A stretch of DNA of 64,000 bases from Limanda limanda (Eukaryota > Chordata > Actinopteri > Pleuronectiformes > Pleuronectidae): positions 186,001 to 250,000 of the forward strand of contig NW_026870418.1 of assembly GCF_963576545.1 (NCBI RefSeq), read 5' to 3'. Under the pieces are notes generated by a model. It worked only from the letters and a program-made list of their open reading frames with translations, was not told the origin of the DNA and did not search any database. Shown here one piece after another: positions 47,901 through 59,946 of this stretch. Position numbers and translations under genes: made by a program. The stretch's first letter is position 1. The number at the start of each line of letters is the position of its first letter.

Positions 47901-49157
47901 ATTTGGGTCCTGCAGATCGATTGGTACCATCCCCGAGCTTGTACGACCTTCGGAAGAGGTCGACCGACGAAATTCCCCCAAATCTGAGGAGATATTCTTG
48001 AATAACTTTTTTTGTGAAGGTCGGAGAGACTTGCAAGTAGGCTCTACCCCCACTAAATGGGGTTGCGCGCATCGATCAGTACCATCCTTGAGCTTCTCCG
48101 ACTTTCGGAAGGGTTAGGGTTAGGGTTAGGGATGAAAGCACATAGGAGAAAGAGATATTCTTGAATAACTTTTTTTGTGAAGGTCGGAGAGACTTGCAAG
48201 TAGGCTCTACTCCCACTAAATGGGGTAGCGCGCATCGATCGGTACCATCCTTGAGCTTCTCCGACTTTCGGAAGGGTTAGGGTTAGGGTTAGGGATGAAA
48301 GCACATAGGAGAAAGAGATATTCTTGAATAACTTTTTTTGTGAAGGTCGGAGAGACTTGCAAGTAGGCTCTACCCCCACTAAATGGGGTAGCGCGCATCG
48401 ATCGGTACCATCCTTGAGCTTCTCCGACTTTCGGAAGGGTTAGGGTTAGGGTTAGGGATGAAAGCACATAGGAGAAAGAGATATTCTTGAATAACTTTTT
48501 TTGTGAAGGTCGGAGAGACTTGCAAGTAGGCTCTACCCCCACTAAATGGGGTAGCGCGCATCGATCGGTACCATCCTTGAGCTTCTCCGACTTTCGGAAG
48601 GGTTAGGGTTAGGGTTAGGGATGAAAGCACATAGGAGAAAGAGATATTCTTGAATAACTTTTTTTGTGAAGGTCGGAGAGACTTGGAAAGTGGTTGCATC
48701 TGGACTAATTTGGGTCCTGCGGATCGATTGGTACCATCCCCGAGCTTGTACGACCTTCGGAAGAGGTCGACCGACGAAATTCCCCCAAATCTGAGGAGAT
48801 ATTCTTGAATAACTTTTTTTGTGAAGGTCGGAGAGACTTGCAAGTAGGCTCTACCCCCACTAAATGGGGTAGCGCGCATCGATCGGTACCATCCTTGAGC
48901 TTCTCCGACTTTCGGAAGGGTTAGGGTTAGGGTTAGGGATGAAAGCACATAGGAGAAAGAGATATTCTTGAATAACTTTTTTTGTGAAGGTCGGAGAGAC
49001 TTGGAAAGTGGTTGCATCTGGACTAATTTGGGTCCTGCGGATCGATTGGTACCATCCCCGAGCTTGTACGACCTTCGGAAGAGGTCGACCGACGAAATTC
49101 CCCCAAATCTGAGGAGATATTCTTGAATAACTTTTTTTGTGAAGGTCGGAGAGACTT
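44986..49157 (+). repeat. Large duplicated block, copy 4
   Basis: It follows copy 3 at an offset of 10,361, then 10,043 after loss of one 318-bp AB dimer near 46584, then 10,050 after the 6- and 1-base length differences near 47715-47878. B monomers start at 45149, 45630, 45948, 46429, 47236, 47560, 47878, 48685 and 49003. Markers are GGTAGCATCC in B 45149, CTTCGAAAG at 45705, TTGAAAAAC at 46880, TACAACC in B 47236, A4 47391 and CTACTCCCAC in A 48196 (and in A 38146). Confidence 0.88.
47391..47559 (+). repeat. A4 monomer (four TTAGGG)
   Basis: Copy-4 counterpart of 2833-3001, with five G3 tracts. Confidence 0.94.
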
Positions 49158-51741
49158 GCAAGTAGGCTCTACCCCCACTAAATGGGGTAGCGCGCATCGA
49201 TCGGTACCATCCTTGAGCTTCTCCGACTTTCGGAAGGGTTAGGGTTAGGGTTAGGGATGAAAGCACATAGGAGAAAGAGATATTCTTGAATAACTTTTTT
49301 TGTGAAGGTCGGAGAGACTTGCAAGTAGGCTCTACCCCCACTAAATGGGGTAGCGCGCATCGATCGGTACCATCCTTGAGCTTCTCCGACTTTCGGAAGG
49401 GTTAGGGTTAGGGTTAGGGATGAAAGCACATAGGAGAAAGAGATATTCTTGAATAACTTTTTTTGTGAAGGTCGGAGAGACTTGCAAGTAGGCTCTACCC
49501 CCACTAAATGGGGTAGCGCGCATCGATCGGTACCATCCTTGAGCTTCTCCGACTTTCGGAAGGGTTAGGGTTAGGGTTAGGGATGAAAGCACATAGGAGA
49601 AAGAGATATTCTTGAATAACTTTTTTTGTGAAGGTCGGAGAGACTTGGAAAGTGGTTGCATCTGGACTAATTTGGGTCCTGCGGATCGATTGGTACCATC
49701 CCCGAGCTTGTACGACCTTCGGAAGAGGTCGACCGACGAAATTCCCCCAAATCTGAGGAGATATTCTTGAATAACTTTTTTTGTGAAGGTCGGAGAGACT
49801 TGCAAGTAGGCTCTACCCCCACTAAATGGGGTTGCGCGCATCGATCAGTACCATCCTTGAGCTTCTCCGACTTTCGGAAGGGTTAGGGTTAGGGTTAGGG
49901 ATGAAAGCACATAGGAGAAAGAGATATTCTTGAATAACTTTTTTTGTGAAGGTCGGAGAGACTTGGAAAGTGGTTGCATCTGGACTAATTTGGGTCCTGC
50001 AGATCGATTGGTACCATCCCCGAGCTTGTACGACCTTCGGAAGAGGTCGACCGACGAAATTCCCCCAAATCTGAGGAGATATTCTTGAATAACTTTTTTT
50101 GTGAAGGTCGGAGAGACTTGCAAGTAGGCTCTACCCCCACTAAATGGGGTTGCGCGCATCGATCAGTACCATCCTTGAGCTTCTCCGACTTTCGGAAGGG
50201 TTAGGGTTAGGGTTAGGGATGAAAGCACATAGGAGAAAGAGATATTCTTGAATAACTTTTTTTGTGAAGGTCGGAGAGACTTGCAAGTAGGCTCTACTCC
50301 CACTAAATGGGGTAGCGCGCATCGATCGGTACCATCCTTGAGCTTCTCCGACTTTCGGAAGGGTTAGGGTTAGGGTTAGGGATGAAAGCACATAGGAGAA
50401 AGAGATATTCTTGAATAACTTTTTTTGTGAAGGTCGGAGAGACTTGGAAAGTGGTTGCATCTGGACTAATTTGGGTCCTGCGGATCGATTGGTACCATCC
50501 CCGAGCTTGTACGACCTTCGGAAGAGGTCGACCGACGAAATTCCCCCAAATCTGAGGAGATATTCTTAAATAACTTTTTTTGTGAAGGTCGGAGAGACTT
50601 GCAAGTAGGCTCTACCCCCACTAAATGGGGTTGCGCGCATCGATCAGTACCATCCTTGAGCTTCTCCGACTTTCGGAAGGGTTAGGGTTAGGGTTAGGGA
50701 TGAAAGCACATAGGAGAAAGAGATATTCTTGAATAACTTTTTTTGTGAAGGTCGGAGAGACTTGCAAGTAGGCTCTACCCCCACTAAATGGGGTAGCGCG
50801 CATCGATCGGTACCATCCTTGAGCTTCTCCGACTTTCGGAAGGGTTAGGGTTAGGGTTAGGGATGAAAGCACATAGGAGAAAGAGATATTCTTGAATAAC
50901 TTTTTTTGTGAAGGTCGGAGAGACTTGCAAGTAGGCTCTACCCCCACTAAATGGGGTAGCGCGCATCGATCGGTACCATCCTTGAGCTTCTCCGACTTTC
51001 GGAAGGGTTAGGGTTAGGGTTAGGGATGAAAGCACATAGGAGAAAGAGATATTCTTGAATAACTTTTTTTGTGAAGGTCGGAGAGACTTGCAAGTAGGCT
51101 CTACCCCCACTAAATGGGGTAGCGCGCATCGATCGGTACCATCCTTGAGCTTCTCCGACTTTCGGAAGGGTTAGGGTTAGGGTTAGGGATGAAAGCACAT
51201 AGGAGAAAGAAATATTCTTGAATAACTTTTTTTGTGAAGGTCGGAGAGACTTGCAAGTAGGCTCTACCCCCACTAAATGGGGTAGCGCGCATCGATCGGT
51301 ACCATCCTTGAGCTTCTCCGACTTTCGGAAGGGTTAGGGTTAGGGTTAGGGATGAAAGCACATAGGAGAAAGAGATATTCTTGAATAACTTTTTTTGTGA
51401 AGGTCGGAGAGACTTGCAAGTAGGCTCTACCCCCACTAAATGGGGTAGCGCGCATCGATCGGTACCATCCTTGAGCTTCTCCGACTTTCGGAAGGGTTAG
51501 GGTTAGGGTTAGGGATGAAAGCACATAGGAGAAAGAGATATTCTTGAATAACTTTTTTTGTGAAGGTCGGAGAGACTTGCAAGTAGGCTCTACCCCCACT
51601 AAATGGGGTAGCGCGCATCGATCGGTACCATCTTTGAGCTTCTCCGACTTTCGGAAGGGTTAGGGTTAGGGTTAGGGATGAAAGCACATAGGAGAAAGAG
51701 ATATTCTTGAATAACTTTTTTTGTGAAGGTCGGAGAGACTT
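49158..51741 (+). repeat. Transition from copy 4 to the right-hand A-rich zone
   Basis: B monomers start at 49647, 49965 and 50446. The run 49802-50445 (A, B with CTGCAG, A, A with CTACTCCCAC) repeats 47715-48358 at an offset of 2,087. From B 50446 (CTTAAATAAC) seven A monomers follow without a B (50601-51741), including AGAAATATTC in 51090 and CATCTTTGAGC in 51579. Confidence 0.87.
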
Positions 51742-54700
51742 GGAAAGTGGTTGCATCTGGACTAATTTGGGTCCTGCGGATCGATTGGTACCATCCCCGA
51801 GCTTGTACGACCTTCGGAAGAGGTCGACCGACGAAATTCCCCCAAATCTGAGGAGATATTCTTAAATAACTTTTTTTGTGAAGGTCGGAGAGACTTGCAA
51901 GTAGGCTCTACCCCCACTAAATGGGGTTGCGCGCATCGATCAGTACCATCCTTGAGCTTCTCCGACTTTCGGAAGGGTTAGGGTTAGGGTTAGGGATGAA
52001 AGCACATAGGAGAAAGAGATATTCTTGAATAACTTTTTTTGTGAAGGTCGGAGAGACTTGCAAGTAGGCTCTACCCCCACTAAATGGGGTAGCGCGCATC
52101 GATCGGTACCATCCTTGAGCTTCTCCGACTTTCGGAAGGGTTAGGGTTAGGGTTAGGGATGAAAGCACATAGGAGAAAGAGATATTCTTGAATAACTTTT
52201 TTTGTGAAGGTCGGAGAGACTTGGAAAGTGGTTGCATCTGGACTAATTTGGGTCCTGCGGATCGATTGGTACCATCCCCGAGCTTGTACGACCTTCGGAA
52301 GAGGTCGACCGACGAAATTCCCCCAAATCTGAGGAGATATTCTTGAATAACCTTTTTTGTGAAGGTCGGAGAGACTTGCAAGTAGGCTCTACCCCCACTA
52401 AATGGGGTTGCGCGCATCGATCAGTACCATCCTTGAGCTTCTCCGACTTTCGGAAGGGTTAGGGTTAGGGTTAGGGATGAAAGCACATAGGAGAAAGAGA
52501 TATTCTTGAATAACGTTTTTTGTGAAGGTCGGAGAGACTTGCAAGTAGGCTGTACCCCCACTAAATGGGGTAGCGCGCATCGATCGGTACCATCCTTGAG
52601 CTTCTCCGACTTTCGGAAGGGTTAGGGTTAGGGTTAGGGATGAAAGCACATAGGAGAAAGAGATATTCTTGAATAACTTTTTTTGTGAAGGTCGGAGAGA
52701 CTTGGAAAGTGGTTGCATCTGGACTAATTTGGGTCCTGCGGATCGATTGGTACCATCCCCGAGCTTGTACGACCTTCGGAAGAGGTCGACCGACGAAATT
52801 CCCCCAAATCTGAGGAGATATTCTTGAATAACCTTTTTTGTGAAGGTCGGAGAGACTTGCAAGTAGGCTCTACCCCCACTAAATGGGGTTGCGCGCATCG
52901 ATCAGTACCATCCTTGAGCTTCTCCGACTTTCGGAAGGGTTAGGGTTAGGGTTAGGGATGAAAGCACATAGGAGAAAGAGATATTCTTGAATAACGTTTT
53001 TTGTGAAGGTCGGAGAGACTTGCAAGTAGGCTGTACCCCCACTAAATGGGGTAGCGCGCATCGATCGGTACCATCCTTGAGCTTCTCCGACTTTCGGAAG
53101 GGTTAGGGTTAGGGTTAGGGATGAAAGCACATAGGAGAAAGAGATATTCTTGAATAACTTTTTTTGTGAAGGTCGGAGAGACTTGGAAAGTGGTTGCATC
53201 TGGACTAATTTGGGTCCTGCGGATCGATTGGTACCATCCCCGAGCTTGTACGACCTTCGGAAGAGGTCGACCGACGAAATTCCCCCAAATCTGAGGAGAT
53301 ATTCTTGAATAACTTTTTTTGTGAAGGTCGGAGAGACTTGCAAGTAGGCTCTACCCCCACTAAATGGGGTTGCGCGCATCGATCAGTACCATCCTTGAGC
53401 TTGTCCGACTTTCGGAAGGGTTAGGGTTAGGGTTAGGGATGAAAGCACATAGGAGAAAGAGATATTCTTGAATAACTTTTTTTGTGAAGGTCGGAGAGAC
53501 TTGGAAAGTGGTTGCATCTGGACTAATTTGGGTCCTGCGGATCGATTGGTACCATCCCCGAGCTTGTACGACCTTCGGAAGAGGTCGACCGACGAAATTC
53601 CCCCAAATCTGAGGAGATATTCTTGAATAACTTTTTTTGTGAAGGTCGGAGAGACTTGCAAGTAGGCTCTACCCCCACTAAATGGGGTTGCGCGCATCGA
53701 TCAGTACCATCCTTGAGCTTCTCCGACTTTCGGAAGGGTTAGGGTTAGGGTTAGGGATGAAAGCACATAGGAGAAAGAGATATTCTTGAATAACTTTTTT
53801 TGTGAAGGTCGGAGAGACTTGCAAGTAGGCTCTACCCCCACTAAATGGGGTAGCGCGCATCGATCGGTACCATCCTTGAGCTTCTCCGACTTTCGGAAGG
53901 GTTAGGGTTAGGGTTAGGGATGAAAGCACATAGGAGAAAGAGATATTCTTGAATAACTTTTTTTGTGAAGGTCGGAGAGACTTGCAAGTAGGCTCTACCC
54001 CCACTAAATGGGGTAGCGCGCATCGATCGGTACCATCCTTGAGCTTCTCCGACTTTCGGAAGGGTTAGGGTTAGGGTTAGGGATGAAAGCACATAGGAGA
54101 AAGAGATATTCTTGAATAACTTTTTTTGTGAAGGTCGGAGAGACTTGCAAGTAGGCTCTACCCCCACTAAATGGGGTAGCGCGCATCGATCGGTACCATC
54201 CTTGAGCTTCTCCGACTTTCGGAAGGGTTAGGGTTAGGGTTAGGGATGAAAGCACATAGGAGAAAGAGATATTCTTGAATAACTTTTTTTGTGAAGGTCG
54301 GAGAGACTTGCAAGTAGGCTCTACCCCCACTAAATGGGGTAGCGCGCATCGATCGGTACCATCCTTGAGCTTCTCCGACTTTCGGAAGGGTTAGGGTTAG
54401 GGTTAGGGATGAAAGCACATAGGAGAAAGAGATATTCTTGAATAACTTTTTTTGTGAAGGTCGGAGAGACTTGCAAGTAGGCTCTACCCCCACTAAATGG
54501 GGTAGCGCGCATCGATCGGTACCATCCTTGAGCTTCTCCGACTTTCGGAAGGGTTAGGGTTAGGGTTAGGGATGAAAGCACATAGGAGAAAGAGATATTC
54601 TTGAATAACTTTTTTTGTGAAGGTCGGAGAGACTTGCAAATAGGCTCTACCCCCACTAAATGGGGTAGCGCGCATCGATCGGTACCATCCTTGAGCTTCT

Positions 54701-54961
54701 CCGACTTTCGGAAGGGTTAGGGTTAGGGTTAGGGATGAAAGCACATAGGAGAAAGAGATATTCTTGAATAACTTTTTTTGTGAAGGTCGGAGAGACTTGC
54801 AAGTAGGCTCTACCCCCACTAAATGGGGTAGCGCGCATCGATCGGTACCATCCTTGAGCTTCTCCGACTTTCGGAAGGGTTAGGGTTAGGGTTAGGGATG
54901 AAAGCACATAGGAGAAAGAGATATTCTTGAATAACTTTTTTTGTGAAGGTCGGAGAGACTT
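51742..54961 (+). repeat. 3,220-bp HOR, copy a
   Basis: B 51742 (CTTAAATAAC), A, A, B 52223, A, A, B 52704, A, A, B 53185, A 53340 (GCTTGTCCGAC), B 53503, then eight A monomers (53658-54961) with CAAATAGG in 54636. Five B and fifteen A sum to 3,220. Inside it, 52223-52703 and 52704-53184 are tandem 481-bp modules sharing ACCTTTTTTG in B, ACGTTTTTTG in the next A and GGCTGTACC in the second A. Confidence 0.93.
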
Positions 54962-57900
54962 GGAAAGTGGTTGCATCTGGACTAATTTGGGTCCTGCGGA
55001 TCGATTGGTACCATCCCCGAGCTTGTACGACCTTCGGAAGAGGTCGACCGACGAAATTCCCCCAAATCTGAGGAGATATTCTTAAATAACTTTTTTTGTG
55101 AAGGTCGGAGAGACTTGCAAGTAGGCTCTACCCCCACTAAATGGGGTTGCGCGCATCGATCAGTACCATCCTTGAGCTTCTCCGACTTTCGGAAGGGTTA
55201 GGGTTAGGGTTAGGGATGAAAGCACATAGGAGAAAGAGATATTCTTGAATAACTTTTTTTGTGAAGGTCGGAGAGACTTGCAAGTAGGCTCTACCCCCAC
55301 TAAATGGGGTAGCGCGCATCGATCGGTACCATCCTTGAGCTTCTCCGACTTTCGGAAGGGTTAGGGTTAGGGTTAGGGATGAAAGCACATAGGAGAAAGA
55401 GATATTCTTGAATAACTTTTTTTGTGAAGGTCGGAGAGACTTGGAAAGTGGTTGCATCTGGACTAATTTGGGTCCTGCGGATCGATTGGTACCATCCCCG
55501 AGCTTGTACGACCTTCGGAAAAGGTCGACCGACGAAATTCCCCCAAATCTGAGGAGATATTCTTGAATAACCTTTTTTGTGAAGGTCGGAGAGACTTGCA
55601 AGTAGGCTCTACCCCCACTAAATGGGGTTGCGCGCATCGATCAGTACCATCCTTGAGCTTCTCCGACTTTCGGAAGGGTTAGGGTTAGGGTTAGGGATGA
55701 AAGCACATAGGAGAAAGAGATATTCTTGAATAACGTTTTTTGTGAAGGTCGGAGAGACTTGCAAGTAGGCTGTACCCCCACTAAATGGGGTAGCGCGCAT
55801 CGATCGGTACCATCCTTGAGCTTCTCCGACTTTCGGAAGGGTTAGGGTTAGGGTTAGGGATGAAAGCACATAGGAGAAAGAGATATTCTTGAATAACTTT
55901 TTTTGTGAAGGTCGGAGAGACTTGGAAAGTGGTTGCATCTGGACTAATTTGGGTCCTGCGGATCGATTGGTACCATCCCCGAGCTTGTACGACCTTCGGA
56001 AGAGGTCGACCGACGAAATTCCCCCAAATCTGAGGAGATATTCTTGAATAACCTTTTTTGTGAAGGTCGGAGAGACTTGCAAGTAGGCTCTACCCCCACT
56101 AAATGGGGTTGCGCGCATCGATCAGTACCATCCTTGAGCTTCTCCGACTTTCGGAAGGGTTAGGGTTAGGGATGAAAGCACATAGGAGAAAGAGATATTC
56201 TTGAATAACGTTTTTTGTGAAGGTCGGAGAGACTTGCAAGTAGGCTGTACCCCCACTAAATGGGGTAGCGCGCATCGATCGGTACCATCCTTGAGCTTCT
56301 CCGACTTTCGGAAGGGTTAGGGTTAGGGTTAGGGATGAAAGCACATAGGAGAAAGAGATATTCTTGAATAACTTTTTTTGTGAAGGTCGGAGAGACTTGG
56401 AAAGTGGTTGCATCTGGACTAATTTGGGTCCTGCGGATCGATTGGTACCATCCCCGAGCTTGTACGACCTTCGGAAGAGGTCGACCGACGAAATTCCCCC
56501 AAATCTGAGGAGATATTCTTGAATAACTTTTTTTGTGAAGGTCGGAGAGACTTGCAAGTAGGCTCTACCCCCACTAAATGGGGTTGCGCGCATCGATCAG
56601 TACCATCCTTGAGCTTGTCCGACTTTCGGAAGGGTTAGGGTTAGGGTTAGGGATGAAAGCACATAGGAGAAAGAGATATTCTTGAATAACTTTTTTTGTG
56701 AAGGTCGGAGAGACTTGGAAAGTGGTTGCATCTGGACTAATTTGGGTCCTGCGGATCGATTGGTACCATCCCCGAGCTTGTACGACCTTCGGAAGAGGTC
56801 GACCGACGAAATTCCCCCAAATCTGAGGAGATATTCTTGAATAACTTTTTTTGTGAAGGTCGGAGAGACTTGCAAGTAGGCTCTACCCCCACTAAATGGG
56901 GTTGCGCGCATCGATCAGTACCATCCTTGAGCTTCTCCGACTTTCGGAAGGGTTAGGGTTAGGGTTAGGGATGAAAGCACATAGGAGAAAGAGATATTCT
57001 TGAATAACTTTTTTTGTGAAGGTCGGAGAGACTTGCAAGTAGGCTCTACCCCCACTAAATGGGGTAGCGCGCATCGATCGGTACCATCCTTGAGCTTCTC
57101 CGACTTTCGGAAGGGTTAGGGTTAGGGTTAGGGATGAAAGCACATAGGAGAAAGAGATATTCTTGAATAACTTTTTTTGTGAAGGTCGGAGAGACTTGCA
57201 AGTAGGCTCTACCCCCACTAAATGGGGTAGCGCGCATCGATCGGTACCATCCTTGAGCTTCTCCGACTTTCGGAAGGGTTAGGGTTAGGGTTAGGGATGA
57301 AAGCACATAGGAGAAAGAGATATTCTTGAATAACTTTTTTTGTGAAGGTCGGAGAGACTTGCAAGTAGGCTCTACCCCCACTAAATGGGGTAGCGCGCAT
57401 CGATCGGTACCATCCTTGAGCTTCTCCGACTTTCGGAAGGGTTAGGGTTAGGGTTAGGGATGAAAGCACATAGGAGAAAGAGATATTCTTGAATAACTTT
57501 TTTTGTGAAGGTCGGAGAGACTTGCAAGTAGGCTCTACCCCCACTAAATGGGGTAGCGCGCATCGATCGGTACCATCCTTGAGCTTCTCCGACTTTCGGA
57601 AGGGTTAGGGTTAGGGTTAGGGATGAAAGCACATAGGAGAAAGAGATATTCTTGAATAACTTTTTTTGTGAAGGTCGGAGAGACTTGCAAGTAGGCTCTA
57701 CCCCCACTAAATGGGGTAGCGCGCATCGATCGGTACCATCCTTGAGCTTCTCCGACTTTCGGAAGGGTTAGGGTTAGGGTTAGGGATGAAAGCACATAGG
57801 AGAAAGAGATATTCTTGAATAACTTTTTTTGTGAAGGTCGGAGAGACTTGCAAATAGGCTCTACCCCCACTAAATGGGGTAGCGCGCATCGATCGGTACC

Positions 57901-58175
57901 ATCCTTGAGCTTCTCCGACTTTCGGAAGGGTTAGGGTTAGGGTTAGGGATGAAAGCACATAGGAGAAAGAGATATTCTTGAATAACTTTTTTTGTGAAGG
58001 TCGGAGAGACTTGCAAGTAGGCTCTACCCCCACTAAATGGGGTAGCGCGCATCGATCGGTACCATCCTTGAGCTTCTCCGACTTTCGGAAGGGTTAGGGT
58101 TAGGGTTAGGGATGAAAGCACATAGGAGAAAGAGATATTCTTGAATAACTTTTTTTGTGAAGGTCGGAGAGACTT
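54962..58175 (+). repeat. 3,214-bp HOR, copy b
   Basis: Same order and markers as copy a: B 54962 with CTTAAATAAC, B 55443, 55924, 56399, A 56554 with GCTTGTCCGAC, B 56717, eight A monomers from 56872, and CAAATAGG in 57850. The 6-bp difference is loss of one TTAGGG in A 56079, a clear case of telomere-unit loss after HOR duplication. A private change is GGAAAAGGTCG in B 55443. Confidence 0.93.
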
Positions 58176-59946
58176 GGAAAGTGGTTGCATCTGGACTAAT
58201 TTGGGTCCTGCGGATCGATTGGTACCATCCCCGAGCTTGTACGACCTTCGGAAGAGGTCGACCGACGAAATTCCCCCAAATCTGAGGAGATATTCTTGAA
58301 TAACTTTTTTTGTGAAGGTCGGAGAGACTTGCAAGTAGGCTCTACCCCCACTAAATGGGGTTGCGCGCATCGATCAGTACCATCCTTGAGCTTCTCCGAC
58401 TTTCGGAAGGGTTAGGGTTAGGGTTAGGGATGAAAGCACATAGGAGAAAGAGATATTCTTGAATAACTTTTTTTGTGAAGGTCGGAGAGACTTGCAAGTA
58501 GGCTCTACCCCCACTAAATGGGGTAGCGCGCATCGATCAGTACCATCCTTGAGCTTCTCCGACTTTCGGAAGGGTTAGGGTTAGGGTTAGGGATGAAAGC
58601 ACATAGGAGAAAGAGATATTCTTGAATAACTTTTTTTGTGAAGGTCGGAGAGACTTGCAAGTAGGCTCTACCCCCACTAAATGGGGTAGCGCGCATCGAT
58701 CGGTACCATCCTTGAGCTTCTCCGACTTTCGGAAGGGTTAGGGTTAGGGTTAGGGATGAAAGCACATAGGAGAAAGAGATATTCTTGAATAACTTTTTTT
58801 GTGAAGGTCGGAGAGACTTGCAAGTAGGCTCTACCCCCACTAAATGGGGTAGCGCGCATCGATCGGTACCATCCTTGAGCTTCTCCGACTTTCGGAAGGG
58901 TTAGGGTTAGGGATGAAAGCACATAGGAGAAAGAAATATTCTTGAATAACTTTTTTTGTGAAGGTCGGAGAGACTTGCAAGTAGGCTCTACCCCCACTAA
59001 ATGGGGTAGCGCGCATCGATCGGTACCATCCTTGAGCTTCTCCGACTTTCGGAAGGGTTAGGGTTAGGGTTAGGGATGAAAGCACATAGGAGAAAGAGAT
59101 ATTCTTGAATAACTTTTTTTGTGAAGGTCGGAGAGACTTGCAAGTAGGCTCTACCCCCACTAAATGGGGTAGCGCGCATCGATCAGTACCATCCTTGAGC
59201 TTCTCCGACTTTCGGAAGGGTTAGGGTTAGGGTTAGGGATGAAAGCACATAGGAGAAAGAGATATTCTTGAATAACTTTTTTTGTGAAGGTCGGAGAGAC
59301 TTGCAAGTAGGCTCTACCCCCACTAAATGGGGTAGCGCGCATCGATCGGTACCATCTTTGAGCTTCTCCGACTTTCGGAAGGGTTAGGGTTAGGGTTAGG
59401 GATGAAAGCACATAGGAGAAAGAGATATTCTTGAATAACTTTTTTTGTGAAGGTCGGAGAGACTTGCAAGTAGGCTCTACCCCCACTAAATGGGGTAGCG
59501 CGCATCGATCGGTACCATCCTTGAGCTTCTCCGACTTTCGGAAGGGTTAGGGTTAGGGTTAGGGATGAAAGCACATAGGAGAAAGAGATATTCTTGAATA
59601 ACTTTTTTTGTGAAGGTCGGAGAGACTTGCAAGTAGGCTCTACCCCCACTAAATGGGGTAGCGCGCATCGATCGGTACCATCCTTGAGCTTCTCCGACTT
59701 TCGGAAGGGTTAGGGTTAGGGTTAGGGATGAAAGCACATAGGAGAAAGAGATATTCTTGAATAACTTTTTTTGTGAAGGTCGGAGAGACTTGGAAAGTGG
59801 TTGCATCTGGACTAATTTGGGTCCTGCGGATCGATTGGTACCATCCCCGAGCTTGTACGACCTTCGGAAGAGGTCGACCGACGAAATTCCCCCAAATCTG
59901 AGGAGATATTCTTGAATAACTTTTTTTGTGAAGGTCGGAGAGACTT
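58176..59946 (+). repeat. B-poor segment with nine-A run
   Basis: B 58176, nine A monomers (58331-59791) and B 59792. AGAAATATTC lies in A 58820 (also A2) and CATCTTTGAGC in A 59303, the same spacing of markers as at 51090/51579 and 62213/62702. Confidence 0.9.
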
